A DNA stretch of 64,000 bases, from assembly GCF_046719765.1 (NCBI RefSeq), contig NZ_JABEBY010000014.1, positions 39,740-103,739 on the forward strand, read 5' to 3'. Source of the DNA: Halonotius sp046719765. GTDB taxonomy: Archaea > Halobacteriota > Halobacteria > Halobacteriales > Haloferacaceae. The translations under genes were made by a program, and so were the position numbers. Below are positions 40,736 to 48,444 of this stretch, one piece after another. Numbering within the stretch: the first letter of the stretch is position 1; each line of letters begins with the position of its first letter. Under the pieces are notes generated by a model. The model was not told where the DNA came from. It made no database searches and was given only the letters and a program-made list of their open reading frames with translations.

Positions 40736-43552
40736 TTAGTCCTGACGGCGGACGGCCAGCAGGGCGGCACCGATGAGCGCGATCAGGGCGACGACTGCAC
40801 CGAAGCCGGGCGTTCCGTCATCGGTGGACTCGCCGTCGTCGGTGGTCTCGTTGGTCTCACCGTCGTCGGCGGGTTCTTCGCCGTCGTCCATCTCTTCGCC
40901 GTCATCGGTCTCAGTCTCGTTGGTCTCTTCACCGTCGTCCTGATCAACGGATTCGACGACAACGCTCTCGACACTGTCGACAGCACTTCCTTCAACTCGG
41001 AAGTTCGTGTCGAAGACATCACCGGTTTCCTGACCGCTCAGATCGAAGGTTGTCGTGATCGAGCCGTCTTCGGTGATGTTGACATCGTTGCCCTGTCGGA
41101 AGGAACTGGATGCGTCAGTGGACGTGACGCGGAGTTCAGCATCCGAGCCAGGGGCGACATTCGTCGTTGCACTGATTTCTGCACTTTCACCGGCAGGTGC
41201 CTCGAGCTGACCATCTTCGTTCAGATTGTCGAAGCTGATAGCGCGCGGAGCCACCGTCAGGCCAGCAGATTCACTGATGACATCGCCCTGTGCGAGGTAC
41301 GGGAAGTTGGCATCAGAACTACTGAACGGAGCTGGGTACGCATTGGCAGCTCTGTCGCCAGCCTCAGCTGGGCTGTCGAACTCGTAGCGATCATCACCTT
41401 CGTCGGCGTCGTATTCGATCGTTGCCGTGAAGTCCTCATCCTCGCTCGGTGCGTCGCCGTTGGCGAACGCATCATCGGAGCTAGTATCGGCGATCAGGAA
41501 GAACTGATCGTTAGCCTGATCGAGCACGAGGTAGGTATCGCTGTCAGATGCGGTCAGGTCAACTTCGAGCGGTTCCTGGTTCCCGATGTCCTCATCAGCG
41601 ACTACCTCAACAGTAACCTCATCGGAGGTGTCGAGGTAGTTGTCGAGAACCTGGGTACTTACACCATCATCCGTCAGACGATCGAAGTCGAAGTCGTCGT
41701 CGTAGTTCGTTGCGTTAGCAACAATGCCGCCGTAGATGCCAGTAGCCTCGAACTGGACAATCATACGGTCTTCAACAGCGATCTCTTCTCGCGGTGTCGC
41801 TAGGCTGACGAGTTCGGAGACATCCGTCTCATCGTCTGCGGCCTCTTCAGGTGCGGTGTGCACCGTGACACCGTTGATTTGCGGCTGTGTCAGCTCAAGC
41901 GTCATGCTGCCCAGCTGGTTGTTGGCCTCGCCACCAGGGTCAGCATCAAACACGGCATCATCAACATTGTTCGTTCCACCCACAGCGATCTGGTAGTCAG
42001 TTGGCTGCGGCGGTCGTGTTAGCTGGTTCGCACCGTCATCAGCAATGCCGATGTTGTCAACGTAGTCGTTGAAGTCGTTATTGATCGCTTGGCCATCGTC
42101 CTCAAAGAGCTTGAGACCGTCTGTCCCACTCTCTGCAATGCCACCTGCATCGCCACTAGCAAGCACATCACCGAGTCGATCCCCGGTACTGGGATCTTGG
42201 TGGATGGCACTGTGGAGTGTGTCCACGTTATCGGTGCTGTAGACTGCATCGGAGGCAGCACTGGATCCAAGCAGACGCGTGTTGATCTCGACGGTCATCG
42301 GGCCATCCTCGTCTTCTTCGAGGTACAGCACCTCGACGAAGTTCGAGGCGTCGCCGCCGATCTGGACGAACGCGTCGTTGGTATCCTCAAGTGTGAGGTT
42401 GAACTCTGCAACGTCACCGGCTGCCTGCTGTTCGACACCCTCGGTGAACTCTGCTTCCTGGTTGGATTCCGTCACCGTGATGGTGTCGGTATCTTCAGCG
42501 GTCGAATCTGCGCCGCTGAAGACGAACTCGTATTCGCCAGCGTCAATGTTTGACTGTTCGAAGTCGACGACATAGTCGTCGCGATCCTCAACAGCATCAA
42601 GGGTGATCGTGTCGTCATCCTCGTCCACGTTCGAGGTGTCGAGTGTGAACGAGGAGCCGGCGACGAAGATGTCGGCCAGATCCTCAGCAGCGAGGTCGCC
42701 GCTGGCAGTCGAGACATTGATCGGGTATTCGAATCGGTTGGACTCGAACTCGAAGTCCTCATCGTCTGAGTTAGGTCCTTCCAGCGTAACAGTATCCGTA
42801 TCGAACGAAGCGGTTAGACTCTGCTCAGAGATTTCAAAGGTTGCACCCGCTGTCGGAATCCCCTGATCGTTGGTATCCAGAGAGCCGGTAGTGAGGTAGT
42901 AGTCACCGCCTTCTCGATCCTCGGTGTCGAAGGTCAGCGAACCGCCGCTGACGCTGTACTCTGCAGCCAACCGGGTGTTCTCGGTGTCAATACGCTCTCG
43001 AAGTTGAATATCACCGTTTGGAAGACCGCTATCGACGGTGATATCCTGTCCCTGCCAGGCGATTGAACCACTGAGATTAGCGTACTGGTTGAACGACTGG
43101 CCGACAGGTGCCGGGCCGCCGTCAAGCGTGTAGCTTGGGCCAGAGGCATCCTCACTAACAGTAAGTGTGAATGTCTCTTGGTTCGAACTATCGTCGATAG
43201 TAACCGTGATATCGAACGTGTCGCCATCCTCAACGTCATCCGGCGGTGTCAATCCGATTGATGCCGGATTCGGAACGCCGCCGGTCCACGTCGTCTCGTC
43301 TGCGTTACCACTTGCAGCGTCGGGACGATCGATTTCCCAGTCGTCTGAGAGACTGGAGTGATCGATCTGGAGATATGCATCAGCACCGTTGTGGTTGATT
43401 TCGATCTCTCCGCCGTCCGTACTGATCTCTTGATCCTCGACGGTGAATGACTCTTGTGCAGCGGCTGGTGCCGCAAACCCAACAGCAGCCACCGAGAGAA
43501 TCATCAGTACAGACAGGAAGGTCGCACTGATTCGTTTCGATGTATCGTTCAT
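40736..43552 (-). CDS. S-layer-type surface glycoprotein with PGF-CTERM anchor
   Basis: The 938-residue protein starts with the signal typical of haloarchaeal S-layer glycoproteins (SATFLSVLMILSVAAVGFA, cleavage near AAAQ). Residues 36-132 are a DAYLQ module shared with neighbours. The body is acidic and beta-rich with repeated BGTF/Ig-like segments. The end has a Thr/Asp/Glu-rich linker with NETxD sequons, then TPGFGAVVALIALIGAALLAVRRQD, the PGF-CTERM signal cut by archaeosortase and replaced by lipid. It is probably an S-layer protein or S-layer-associated glycoprotein. Of the seven large surface proteins here, only this one has the PGF tail. Confidence 0.88.
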   Translation of the reverse strand: MNDTSKRISATFLSVLMILSVAAVGFAAPAAAQESFTVEDQEISTDGGEIEINHNGADAYLQIDHSSLSDDWEIDRPDAASGNADETTWTGGVPNPASIGLTPPDDVEDGDTFDITVTIDDSSNQETFTLTVSEDASGPSYTLDGGPAPVGQSFNQYANLSGSIAWQGQDITVDSGLPNGDIQLRERIDTENTRLAAEYSVSGGSLTFDTEDREGGDYYLTTGSLDTNDQGIPTAGATFEISEQSLTASFDTDTVTLEGPNSDDEDFEFESNRFEYPINVSTASGDLAAEDLADIFVAGSSFTLDTSNVDEDDDTITLDAVEDRDDYVVDFEQSNIDAGEYEFVFSGADSTAEDTDTITVTESNQEAEFTEGVEQQAAGDVAEFNLTLEDTNDAFVQIGGDASNFVEVLYLEEDEDGPMTVEINTRLLGSSAASDAVYSTDNVDTLHSAIHQDPSTGDRLGDVLASGDAGGIAESGTDGLKLFEDDGQAINNDFNDYVDNIGIADDGANQLTRPPQPTDYQIAVGGTNNVDDAVFDADPGGEANNQLGSMTLELTQPQINGVTVHTAPEEAADDETDVSELVSLATPREEIAVEDRMIVQFEATGIYGGIVANATNYDDDFDFDRLTDDGVSTQVLDNYLDTSDEVTVEVVADEDIGNQEPLEVDLTASDSDTYLVLDQANDQFFLIADTSSDDAFANGDAPSEDEDFTATIEYDADEGDDRYEFDSPAEAGDRAANAYPAPFSSSDANFPYLAQGDVISESAGLTVAPRAISFDNLNEDGQLEAPAGESAEISATTNVAPGSDAELRVTSTDASSSFRQGNDVNITEDGSITTTFDLSGQETGDVFDTNFRVEGSAVDSVESVVVESVDQDDGEETNETETDDGEEMDDGEEPADDGETNETTDDGESTDDGTPGFGAVVALIALIGAALLAVRRQD
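43157..43447 (-). repeat. DAYLQ module in the S-layer-type protein
   Basis: Residues 36-132 share the pattern SFTVEDQ-I-DGG...GADAYLQIDHS-L...W...PD...DETTW-GGVPNP...TIDD-xNQ-TF with neighbouring surface proteins (44422-44715, 44113-44409, 47557-47850, 59082-59370). Alternating hydrophobic residues indicate a beta sandwich. I do not recognise a named family. Confidence 0.8.
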
Positions 43553-43914
43553 GTATGGTTGTGTTCGTAGGTTCGTAATCGCGTGTTGTTCAAACAGCTG
43601 TTCTACTTTCGTGCACAGTGTGTGCTATTGCTTTCGCAAGCCTGTACGCAAGTACGTTCAGAAGGGTCCGGTAAGTACTTTCTGTTTGCACCTGTCGTTT
43701 GACACCAACCGGCAGGCGATCACAGTTAGAGATCGATACCGTAACTGAGGACAACAGGAGCGTTCGCAATCGATTTCGAGGAAGTAATTCAGACACAGCC
43801 ATCTCAAACACAGCATTGAGCCAGAGTGGGCTGTGATCAAGCAATCAGATACTCGGCAAGAAGAGTTACCGTCTAAAAATCGTACAACTGCTTCGGTTAG
43901 TTCAGAGTGTCGGT
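43553..43914. other. Long 5' flank of the S-layer-type gene
   Basis: The 362 bases contain no supported gene. Most likely they hold the promoter and leader of the S-layer-type gene and the 3' end of the upstream transcript. No clear TATA element stands at the leaderless distance, so an untranslated leader is possible. Confidence 0.4.
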
Positions 43915-44811
43915 CTATGAATTCTCAAGTTTCCACGAATAGAGATCAAGGAAGGGAAGGCCGTCGTCGAACTCCTTGCCGTTGACCTCGCCCGTCTCAA
44001 GATACGTCGAGTACGCATCAAGGATGTCAAGCGAATCAAGTTGGTCGTCATTGCCCTGTGATGTAGCTGCATCGGCGACCGTCTGTGAAACCCCTGACTC
44101 GTGGGTCTCAACAAACGTAACCGTGAACGTATCCTGTCGGTAACTATCGTCAACAGTGCCAGTAAATTCGATCGATTGGCCGGCCGCATCAACGTCATCC
44201 GGCGGCGTGATATCAAAGCTGAGCGTCTCGGCAGCCGGTGATGTCCACGCGATCTCCTCTGTATTGTAGTTCGTCTCGGGATCTGGGTTGGTTACTTCCC
44301 ACCCATCCGGCACATTGGAAAGATCGACTTGGACGTACGACTCGGCGTCTTTGCTGTCAACGCTCACCGTCCCACCGGAAGCAGCGATCTCCTGATCGGA
44401 GAACGAGATCGGATCCGGGGAAACAGTGACGTTGAATGTATCCTGATTGCCCTCATCATCGATTGTCGCCGTGAACTCGACTGTCTCGCCGATGGATGCT
44501 TCACCGTCCGGGATTACCGTAATCATGGCCGGATTCGGTACACCACCGAACCACGTAGTTTCGTCTACATTCCCCTGTGCAGCGTCAGGTCGTTCGACCG
44601 TCCAATTTGCTGGCAGGGTCGAATGGTCGATCTGGAGATATGCATCCGCACCGTTGTGGCTGACGTTGATTTGGCCACCGTCAGGAGCAATCGTCTGATC
44701 CTCAACGGTGAACGACGCCTGTGCGGCAGCACCACCAGCAAAGCTGATGCTGAGTACTGCGACGGCAATCGTAAGCAGGAGTACTGTACGTGGTCGTATC
44801 TTGGATGCCAT
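43915..44811 (-). CDS. Secreted protein: two DAYLQ modules plus LD-Y tail
   Basis: The 298-residue product has a Sec-type signal (VLLLTIAVAVLSISFAGGAAA), a DAYLQ module at 33-130, a second divergent copy at 135-233 and an LD-Y tail at ~240-298 (LDSLDILDAYSTYLETGEVNGKEF...). The first module is about 60% identical by eye to that of the S-layer-type protein next door. No enzymatic motif is seen. It looks like an adaptor that could bind S-layer or partner proteins outside the cell. It carries no PGF-CTERM tail. Confidence 0.82.
   Translation of the reverse strand: MASKIRPRTVLLLTIAVAVLSISFAGGAAAQASFTVEDQTIAPDGGQINVSHNGADAYLQIDHSTLPANWTVERPDAAQGNVDETTWFGGVPNPAMITVIPDGEASIGETVEFTATIDDEGNQDTFNVTVSPDPISFSDQEIAASGGTVSVDSKDAESYVQVDLSNVPDGWEVTNPDPETNYNTEEIAWTSPAAETLSFDITPPDDVDAAGQSIEFTGTVDDSYRQDTFTVTFVETHESGVSQTVADAATSQGNDDQLDSLDILDAYSTYLETGEVNGKEFDDGLPFLDLYSWKLENS
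43918..44094 (-). repeat. LD-Y tail module
   Basis: The last ~59 residues contain LDSLDILDAYSTYLETG and LPFLDLYSWKLEN, two amphipathic helices joined by a Gly-containing loop. Copies: 44928-45137, 47326-47535, 47881-48090, 48448-48657 and 58845-59024. Confidence 0.75.
44113..44409 (-). repeat. DAYLQ module B (divergent)
   Basis: Residues 135-233 keep ISFSDQEIAASGG, ESYVQVDLS, the Trp and DITPPDDVDAAGQ...VDD-RQDTFTVT but lose VPNP. It looks like an older duplicate. Confidence 0.7.
44422..44715 (-). repeat. DAYLQ module A
   Basis: Residues 33-130 of the 298-residue protein; closest to the copy at 43157-43447, sharing HNGADAYLQIDHS and DETTW-GGVPNP. Confidence 0.8.
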
Positions 44812-44924
44812 ACCTCTGTCTACGTCGACACTGTATTAAATTATGTGGCTATTATGAGCTCGATCCAATCTTGCTCACTGGCTTACATCGACCACTATTT
44901 GAAGAGTAAGACGCAGCTTTGCGA

Positions 44925-47246
44925 TTAGTTGAATTCAGATGGATTCTCTAAGTAGTACGTATATACATCGAGAATTGGGAGGGAGCTCTCTAGTTGCGTG
45001 CCACCGACCGTTCCATTGTTCGAAAGATAAGCCGTATACGAATCAAGAATGGCAAGGCCATCAAGATCTTGATAACTGTTAACCCCAGCTTCTTCGACGA
45101 TAGCAGTAACAGCCTGTGAATCAAGCTCCGAGGGAATATTGGTATCCGTTCCCTCATCAGGGTTCTCATCCGGTGAGTCAGATCCACCTCCTGAATCGAG
45201 GTCGATACTAGTGGAACCACTGTATAGACCCCCATCAGAGCCAACACCCCAGACACGAACATCCAAGCTGTCAGCATAGATATTTTCAGGAAGGGTAATT
45301 GAGGGGTTTTCAACAGAAGTATCAAAGGTTGTAGCGACAGGTACGCTTCCGATTTGCCCATACAGTAACCCCTTAACTGATGCTGCTTCGGCTTCATATG
45401 TGAACGAAACCGTTGATCCAGCATTTATTGACTCCCCATCAACGTTAGCTGATATTTCTCCTGGATAATCGTAGCCACGATACACGGAGAACCCGCCATT
45501 GTCCTGTTGTTTTGAGACTGTATTCATCGCAACCATATACGAGATATCATCAGGAACTTGAGCCGTTTGTAGATCAGTTCCATCACTACTACTGGTCAGT
45601 CGTTGTCCTGTTATTGAGCCGGTTCTGCCACTAACATACTGAATATCATTGAAGCTATTGATCCCAGAAACAGGAGTATCGGTCGCGGCATCTGTAACAT
45701 CCAACTCCAGTTCAATCGCCCCAGTATCTAAACTAGGGTCGGTATACATATCAAATTTCTCGATCGTTGTACCATCATCACCGGAGAACTGATCTCCATT
45801 TTGACTGACTGTCGCAGTCACGTTCAAACGCTCATTTGCTGGCGCGTCGTTTGGAACCGTAATCTCAAGGGTCGCTTGGCCCTCACTGTCGGTCACAACT
45901 GTGTCAGCTGTTACTGGTACTGCATCGCCACCGTAGTCGTATCTTGCAATGGTGGTAACTGATTCATCAGTAATTGGCGTCCCGTCAGCATCTGTAACAC
46001 TAATTTCAACGCTGGCAGTCGTTCCCGGAGGTGTTCTGAAGTTGTCGAATGAAACATCAACGTTGACAGGATCGGGTGAACTCTCAGCAGGAGGCTCCTC
46101 AACATCGACCGATTCCGCAAACGTACCCAACGCAGCACTTCGCCCATCAGCGGTCGCAACAGAAACAGCTAGTTCATCGGTATCGGTTGGGGCCGCGAAC
46201 TGCACAGCAAAAAAACCATGTTCATCGGTCGTCGTCGTTTCTGTAATCTCGATAGTATCCTCTTCATTGGTGTAGGACAGTTGAATCTCAGTATTGGATA
46301 GCGGCCCGTCAGCAGTCCAGATTCGGCCACCTTGACCAGTTTGGCTGCCGGCGGTCGTTTCATCCAAATCAAAGAAATCGTATTCGTAGCCGATCTTACT
46401 CACCGGGTAGGAGGTAGACGCGGTCAACGAGAGTGACCCGCTATCATCGGTGAAGGTTGTAGCTGCCTCAATCGTTCGATCACCAGTCTCCTGTGGCGTA
46501 TCGGTGTAGGTCACAAATCCGTCACTGTCAGACTGAACCGTCGTTTGGTCGATCTCTGAGCCATCCTGGGATAGCGTTAGTGTGACCTCTTTTCCGGAGA
46601 TCGGCGACTGCGCCTCCCGCAACAGGAACCGAAACGTGGCAGTATCATTACGTAGGACAGGGCGTGCACGACCACTTTGTGTCATTGGTTCCAACACAGG
46701 CCCAACAGTAAACATATCAGATGTGGTAGCGTTGTCAGGGCCGGTAACCGTCACCTGATACTCACCAGGGATTGCGGTCGAAGAGTACGGAACGACAACA
46801 TTCCCGTCATCGTTGGTCACGTTAGTGAACTCATCCGTCTGTCCATCAGGTCGCTCAACAGTGAGAGCAAGTTCCGCATTCGGAACTCCAGTCGCACCAG
46901 CACCGCTTGTATCCACTCGGCCGGCCCAGAGGTTGATCGTTTCACCGCGTGCAAGTGAGCCGGAGTTGGGATCACCAACGGTGAGCACGGTGTCAGTCGA
47001 TTCTGAAACTGAAACCTGATCCGACGTACGGTGCTGGTTCGCAGCGAACTGCTCGTATGAAACAGCGATCGACGGCGGGCCGGTACTGGTAAACCCAACT
47101 GTATCCAGCGAGTTACCATCACCCGGAGTCGATGGTGTCGAAGACTCAGTGTTGGTCGCACTTACTCCAGATGCAGAAAGCGTTGTAAACGCAACTGTAC
47201 TCCCGACACTCCCCAACAGTGTTCGTCTGGTTATATCGTCAAACAT
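44925..47246 (-). CDS. Tat-exported multi-domain Ig-like surface protein with LD-Y tail
   Basis: The 773-residue protein begins MFDDITRRTLLGSVGSTVAFTTLSASGVSA, a twin-arginine signal without lipobox. It contains several Ig/Big-like repeats of ~90 residues (for example GEYQVTVTGPDNATTSDMFTV, DADGTPITDESVTTIARYDYGG, QATLEITVPNDAPANERLNVTATV). The C-terminus is an Asp/Gly linker and an LD-Y tail (LDGLAILDSYTAYLSNNGTVGG, LPILDVYTYYLENPSEF). Coding sequence is AT-richer than most of the window. It may bridge surface components; no ligand is evident. Confidence 0.82.
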   Translation of the reverse strand: MFDDITRRTLLGSVGSTVAFTTLSASGVSATNTESSTPSTPGDGNSLDTVGFTSTGPPSIAVSYEQFAANQHRTSDQVSVSESTDTVLTVGDPNSGSLARGETINLWAGRVDTSGAGATGVPNAELALTVERPDGQTDEFTNVTNDDGNVVVPYSSTAIPGEYQVTVTGPDNATTSDMFTVGPVLEPMTQSGRARPVLRNDTATFRFLLREAQSPISGKEVTLTLSQDGSEIDQTTVQSDSDGFVTYTDTPQETGDRTIEAATTFTDDSGSLSLTASTSYPVSKIGYEYDFFDLDETTAGSQTGQGGRIWTADGPLSNTEIQLSYTNEEDTIEITETTTTDEHGFFAVQFAAPTDTDELAVSVATADGRSAALGTFAESVDVEEPPAESSPDPVNVDVSFDNFRTPPGTTASVEISVTDADGTPITDESVTTIARYDYGGDAVPVTADTVVTDSEGQATLEITVPNDAPANERLNVTATVSQNGDQFSGDDGTTIEKFDMYTDPSLDTGAIELELDVTDAATDTPVSGINSFNDIQYVSGRTGSITGQRLTSSSDGTDLQTAQVPDDISYMVAMNTVSKQQDNGGFSVYRGYDYPGEISANVDGESINAGSTVSFTYEAEAASVKGLLYGQIGSVPVATTFDTSVENPSITLPENIYADSLDVRVWGVGSDGGLYSGSTSIDLDSGGGSDSPDENPDEGTDTNIPSELDSQAVTAIVEEAGVNSYQDLDGLAILDSYTAYLSNNGTVGGTQLESSLPILDVYTYYLENPSEFN
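44928..45137 (-). repeat. LD-Y tail module at C-terminus
   Basis: The last 70 residues follow the common pattern L(D/N)-x-x-x-V-x-A-V/I-V-x-x-AG-V, then LAILDSYTAYL, GTVGG and LPILDVYTYYLENPSEF. Confidence 0.78.
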
Positions 47247-47322
47247 CAAGCATTACATTCTACGTAATGTAAATAAACCTGATAAAAGAGGCAAAATAGG
47301 ATTAGACGAAGTGTAGTAATAT

Positions 47323-48294
47323 CTACTGGAATTCACCAGGATTTTTAATTGCGTAGGCATATAAATCAAGAATCGGAATCGAGCTATCTAACTCTGTGTT
47401 GCCAACGGTATTATCCTCAAGGTACGAGCCATACGCGTCGAGAATGTCAAGGGTTTCAAGTTGTGTGTAGTCACTGGCACCATCAGTCTCAGCAACAACC
47501 GCATTGACTGTCGTCGCGTCAAGCGCAGCCGGTACGTCACCAGATGTAGTATCCTCGATAGTGACGTTAAATGTCTCTTGATTAGACTCATCATCGATAA
47601 TTACCGTGAGTTCAACTGTTTCTCCAGTTGAGGCGTCGCCATCCGGAACCAGAGTGATAGTAGCTGGATTCGGTACGCTTCCAGTCCACGCTGTTTCATC
47701 ACTGTTTCCGGTCGCGGAGGCCGGACGCTCAACTGACCAGCCTGCCGAGAGGGTTTCGTGGTGGATTTGCAGATACGCATCGGCCCCATCATGGTCGATA
47801 CTGACCTGGCCACCCTCCGGGCTAACAGTCTGGTCTGCGACAGAAAATGAGGGTTGGCCAGCAGCTGTCTCATCAAAGTCCTCGAACTCGTCAGGGTGAA
47901 GGAGTGCGTACTGGTGGAAATCAAGAAGATGCAAAGCTGTGATTTGTTGACTACCACCGATAGTATCACCTTGGAGATACGAGCTGTAGGCATCAAGAAT
48001 GTCGGTTGTCGACAGCTGTGTATAGTCGTCGACACCGGCGTCAGCGACGACTGCGTTGACCGTCGTCGCGTCAAGTTCAGCCGGTAGATCATCAGACGCA
48101 GCATCCTCAACTGTCAGTGGAACTGTTGTGGTCGCCTCACCGTTCTGACTATCATTAACGGTGATTTCTAGTTCTGTGGTGATATTGGTATCCGTGGGAG
48201 ATGTATCTTGAGCAGCAGCTCCACCCGAAAAAGCGAGAATCATCGCTGCAAGGACTGTTATAAATAATACGGTACGTTTTCCATAGGTCGACAT
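47323..48294 (-). CDS. Secreted protein: LD-Y tail / DAYLQ / LD-Y tail sandwich
   Basis: The 323-residue protein has a Sec signal (LFITVLAAMILAFSGGAAA), a short linker, an LD-Y module at 69-138, a DAYLQ module at 149-246 and a second LD-Y module at 254-323 (TLDILDAYGSYLEDNTVGN, IPILDLYAYAIKNPGEF). The first tail has drifted (LHLLDFHQYALLHPDEF). Having a tail on each side of a module suggests a linker able to contact two partners. No catalytic motifs. Confidence 0.82.
   Translation of the reverse strand: MSTYGKRTVLFITVLAAMILAFSGGAAAQDTSPTDTNITTELEITVNDSQNGEATTTVPLTVEDAASDDLPAELDATTVNAVVADAGVDDYTQLSTTDILDAYSSYLQGDTIGGSQQITALHLLDFHQYALLHPDEFEDFDETAAGQPSFSVADQTVSPEGGQVSIDHDGADAYLQIHHETLSAGWSVERPASATGNSDETAWTGSVPNPATITLVPDGDASTGETVELTVIIDDESNQETFNVTIEDTTSGDVPAALDATTVNAVVAETDGASDYTQLETLDILDAYGSYLEDNTVGNTELDSSIPILDLYAYAIKNPGEFQ
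47326..47535 (-). repeat. LD-Y tail module 2, C-terminal
   Basis: Residues 254-323 of the sandwich protein: LDATTVNAVVAETDGASDY, TLDILDAYGSYLED, IPILDLYAYAIKNPGEF. Confidence 0.78.
47557..47850 (-). repeat. DAYLQ module
   Basis: Residues 149-246: SFSVADQTVSPEGGQVSIDHDGADAYLQIHH, DETAWTGSVPNP and IIDDESNQETFNVTI. Confidence 0.8.
47881..48090 (-). repeat. LD-Y tail module 1, internal
   Basis: Residues 69-138: LDATTVNAVVADAGVDDYTQL, TTDILDAYSSYLQGDTIGG, LHLLDFHQYALLHPDEF. Very close to the copy at 48448-48657 in its first half. Confidence 0.75.
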
Positions 48295-48444
48295 AGGACA
48301 ACCGTTGCACTACTGATTATTAGTAGTTTTCTACATAAGCCGAACTGTGAATCAGAGAGCGGTTACGTCGGTCTGGGCGTCAGGTGCAATAAAAATCGAA
48401 CCGAGAGAGATCACATGATGACGGCGAGGCCGTCGAGAGTGATC

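Noticed and set aside
43918..44094. LD-Y tail as a PGF-CTERM or transmembrane anchor
   Set aside because: It has no PGF motif, no continuous hydrophobic helix and no basic end; it is amphipathic and also occurs internally.
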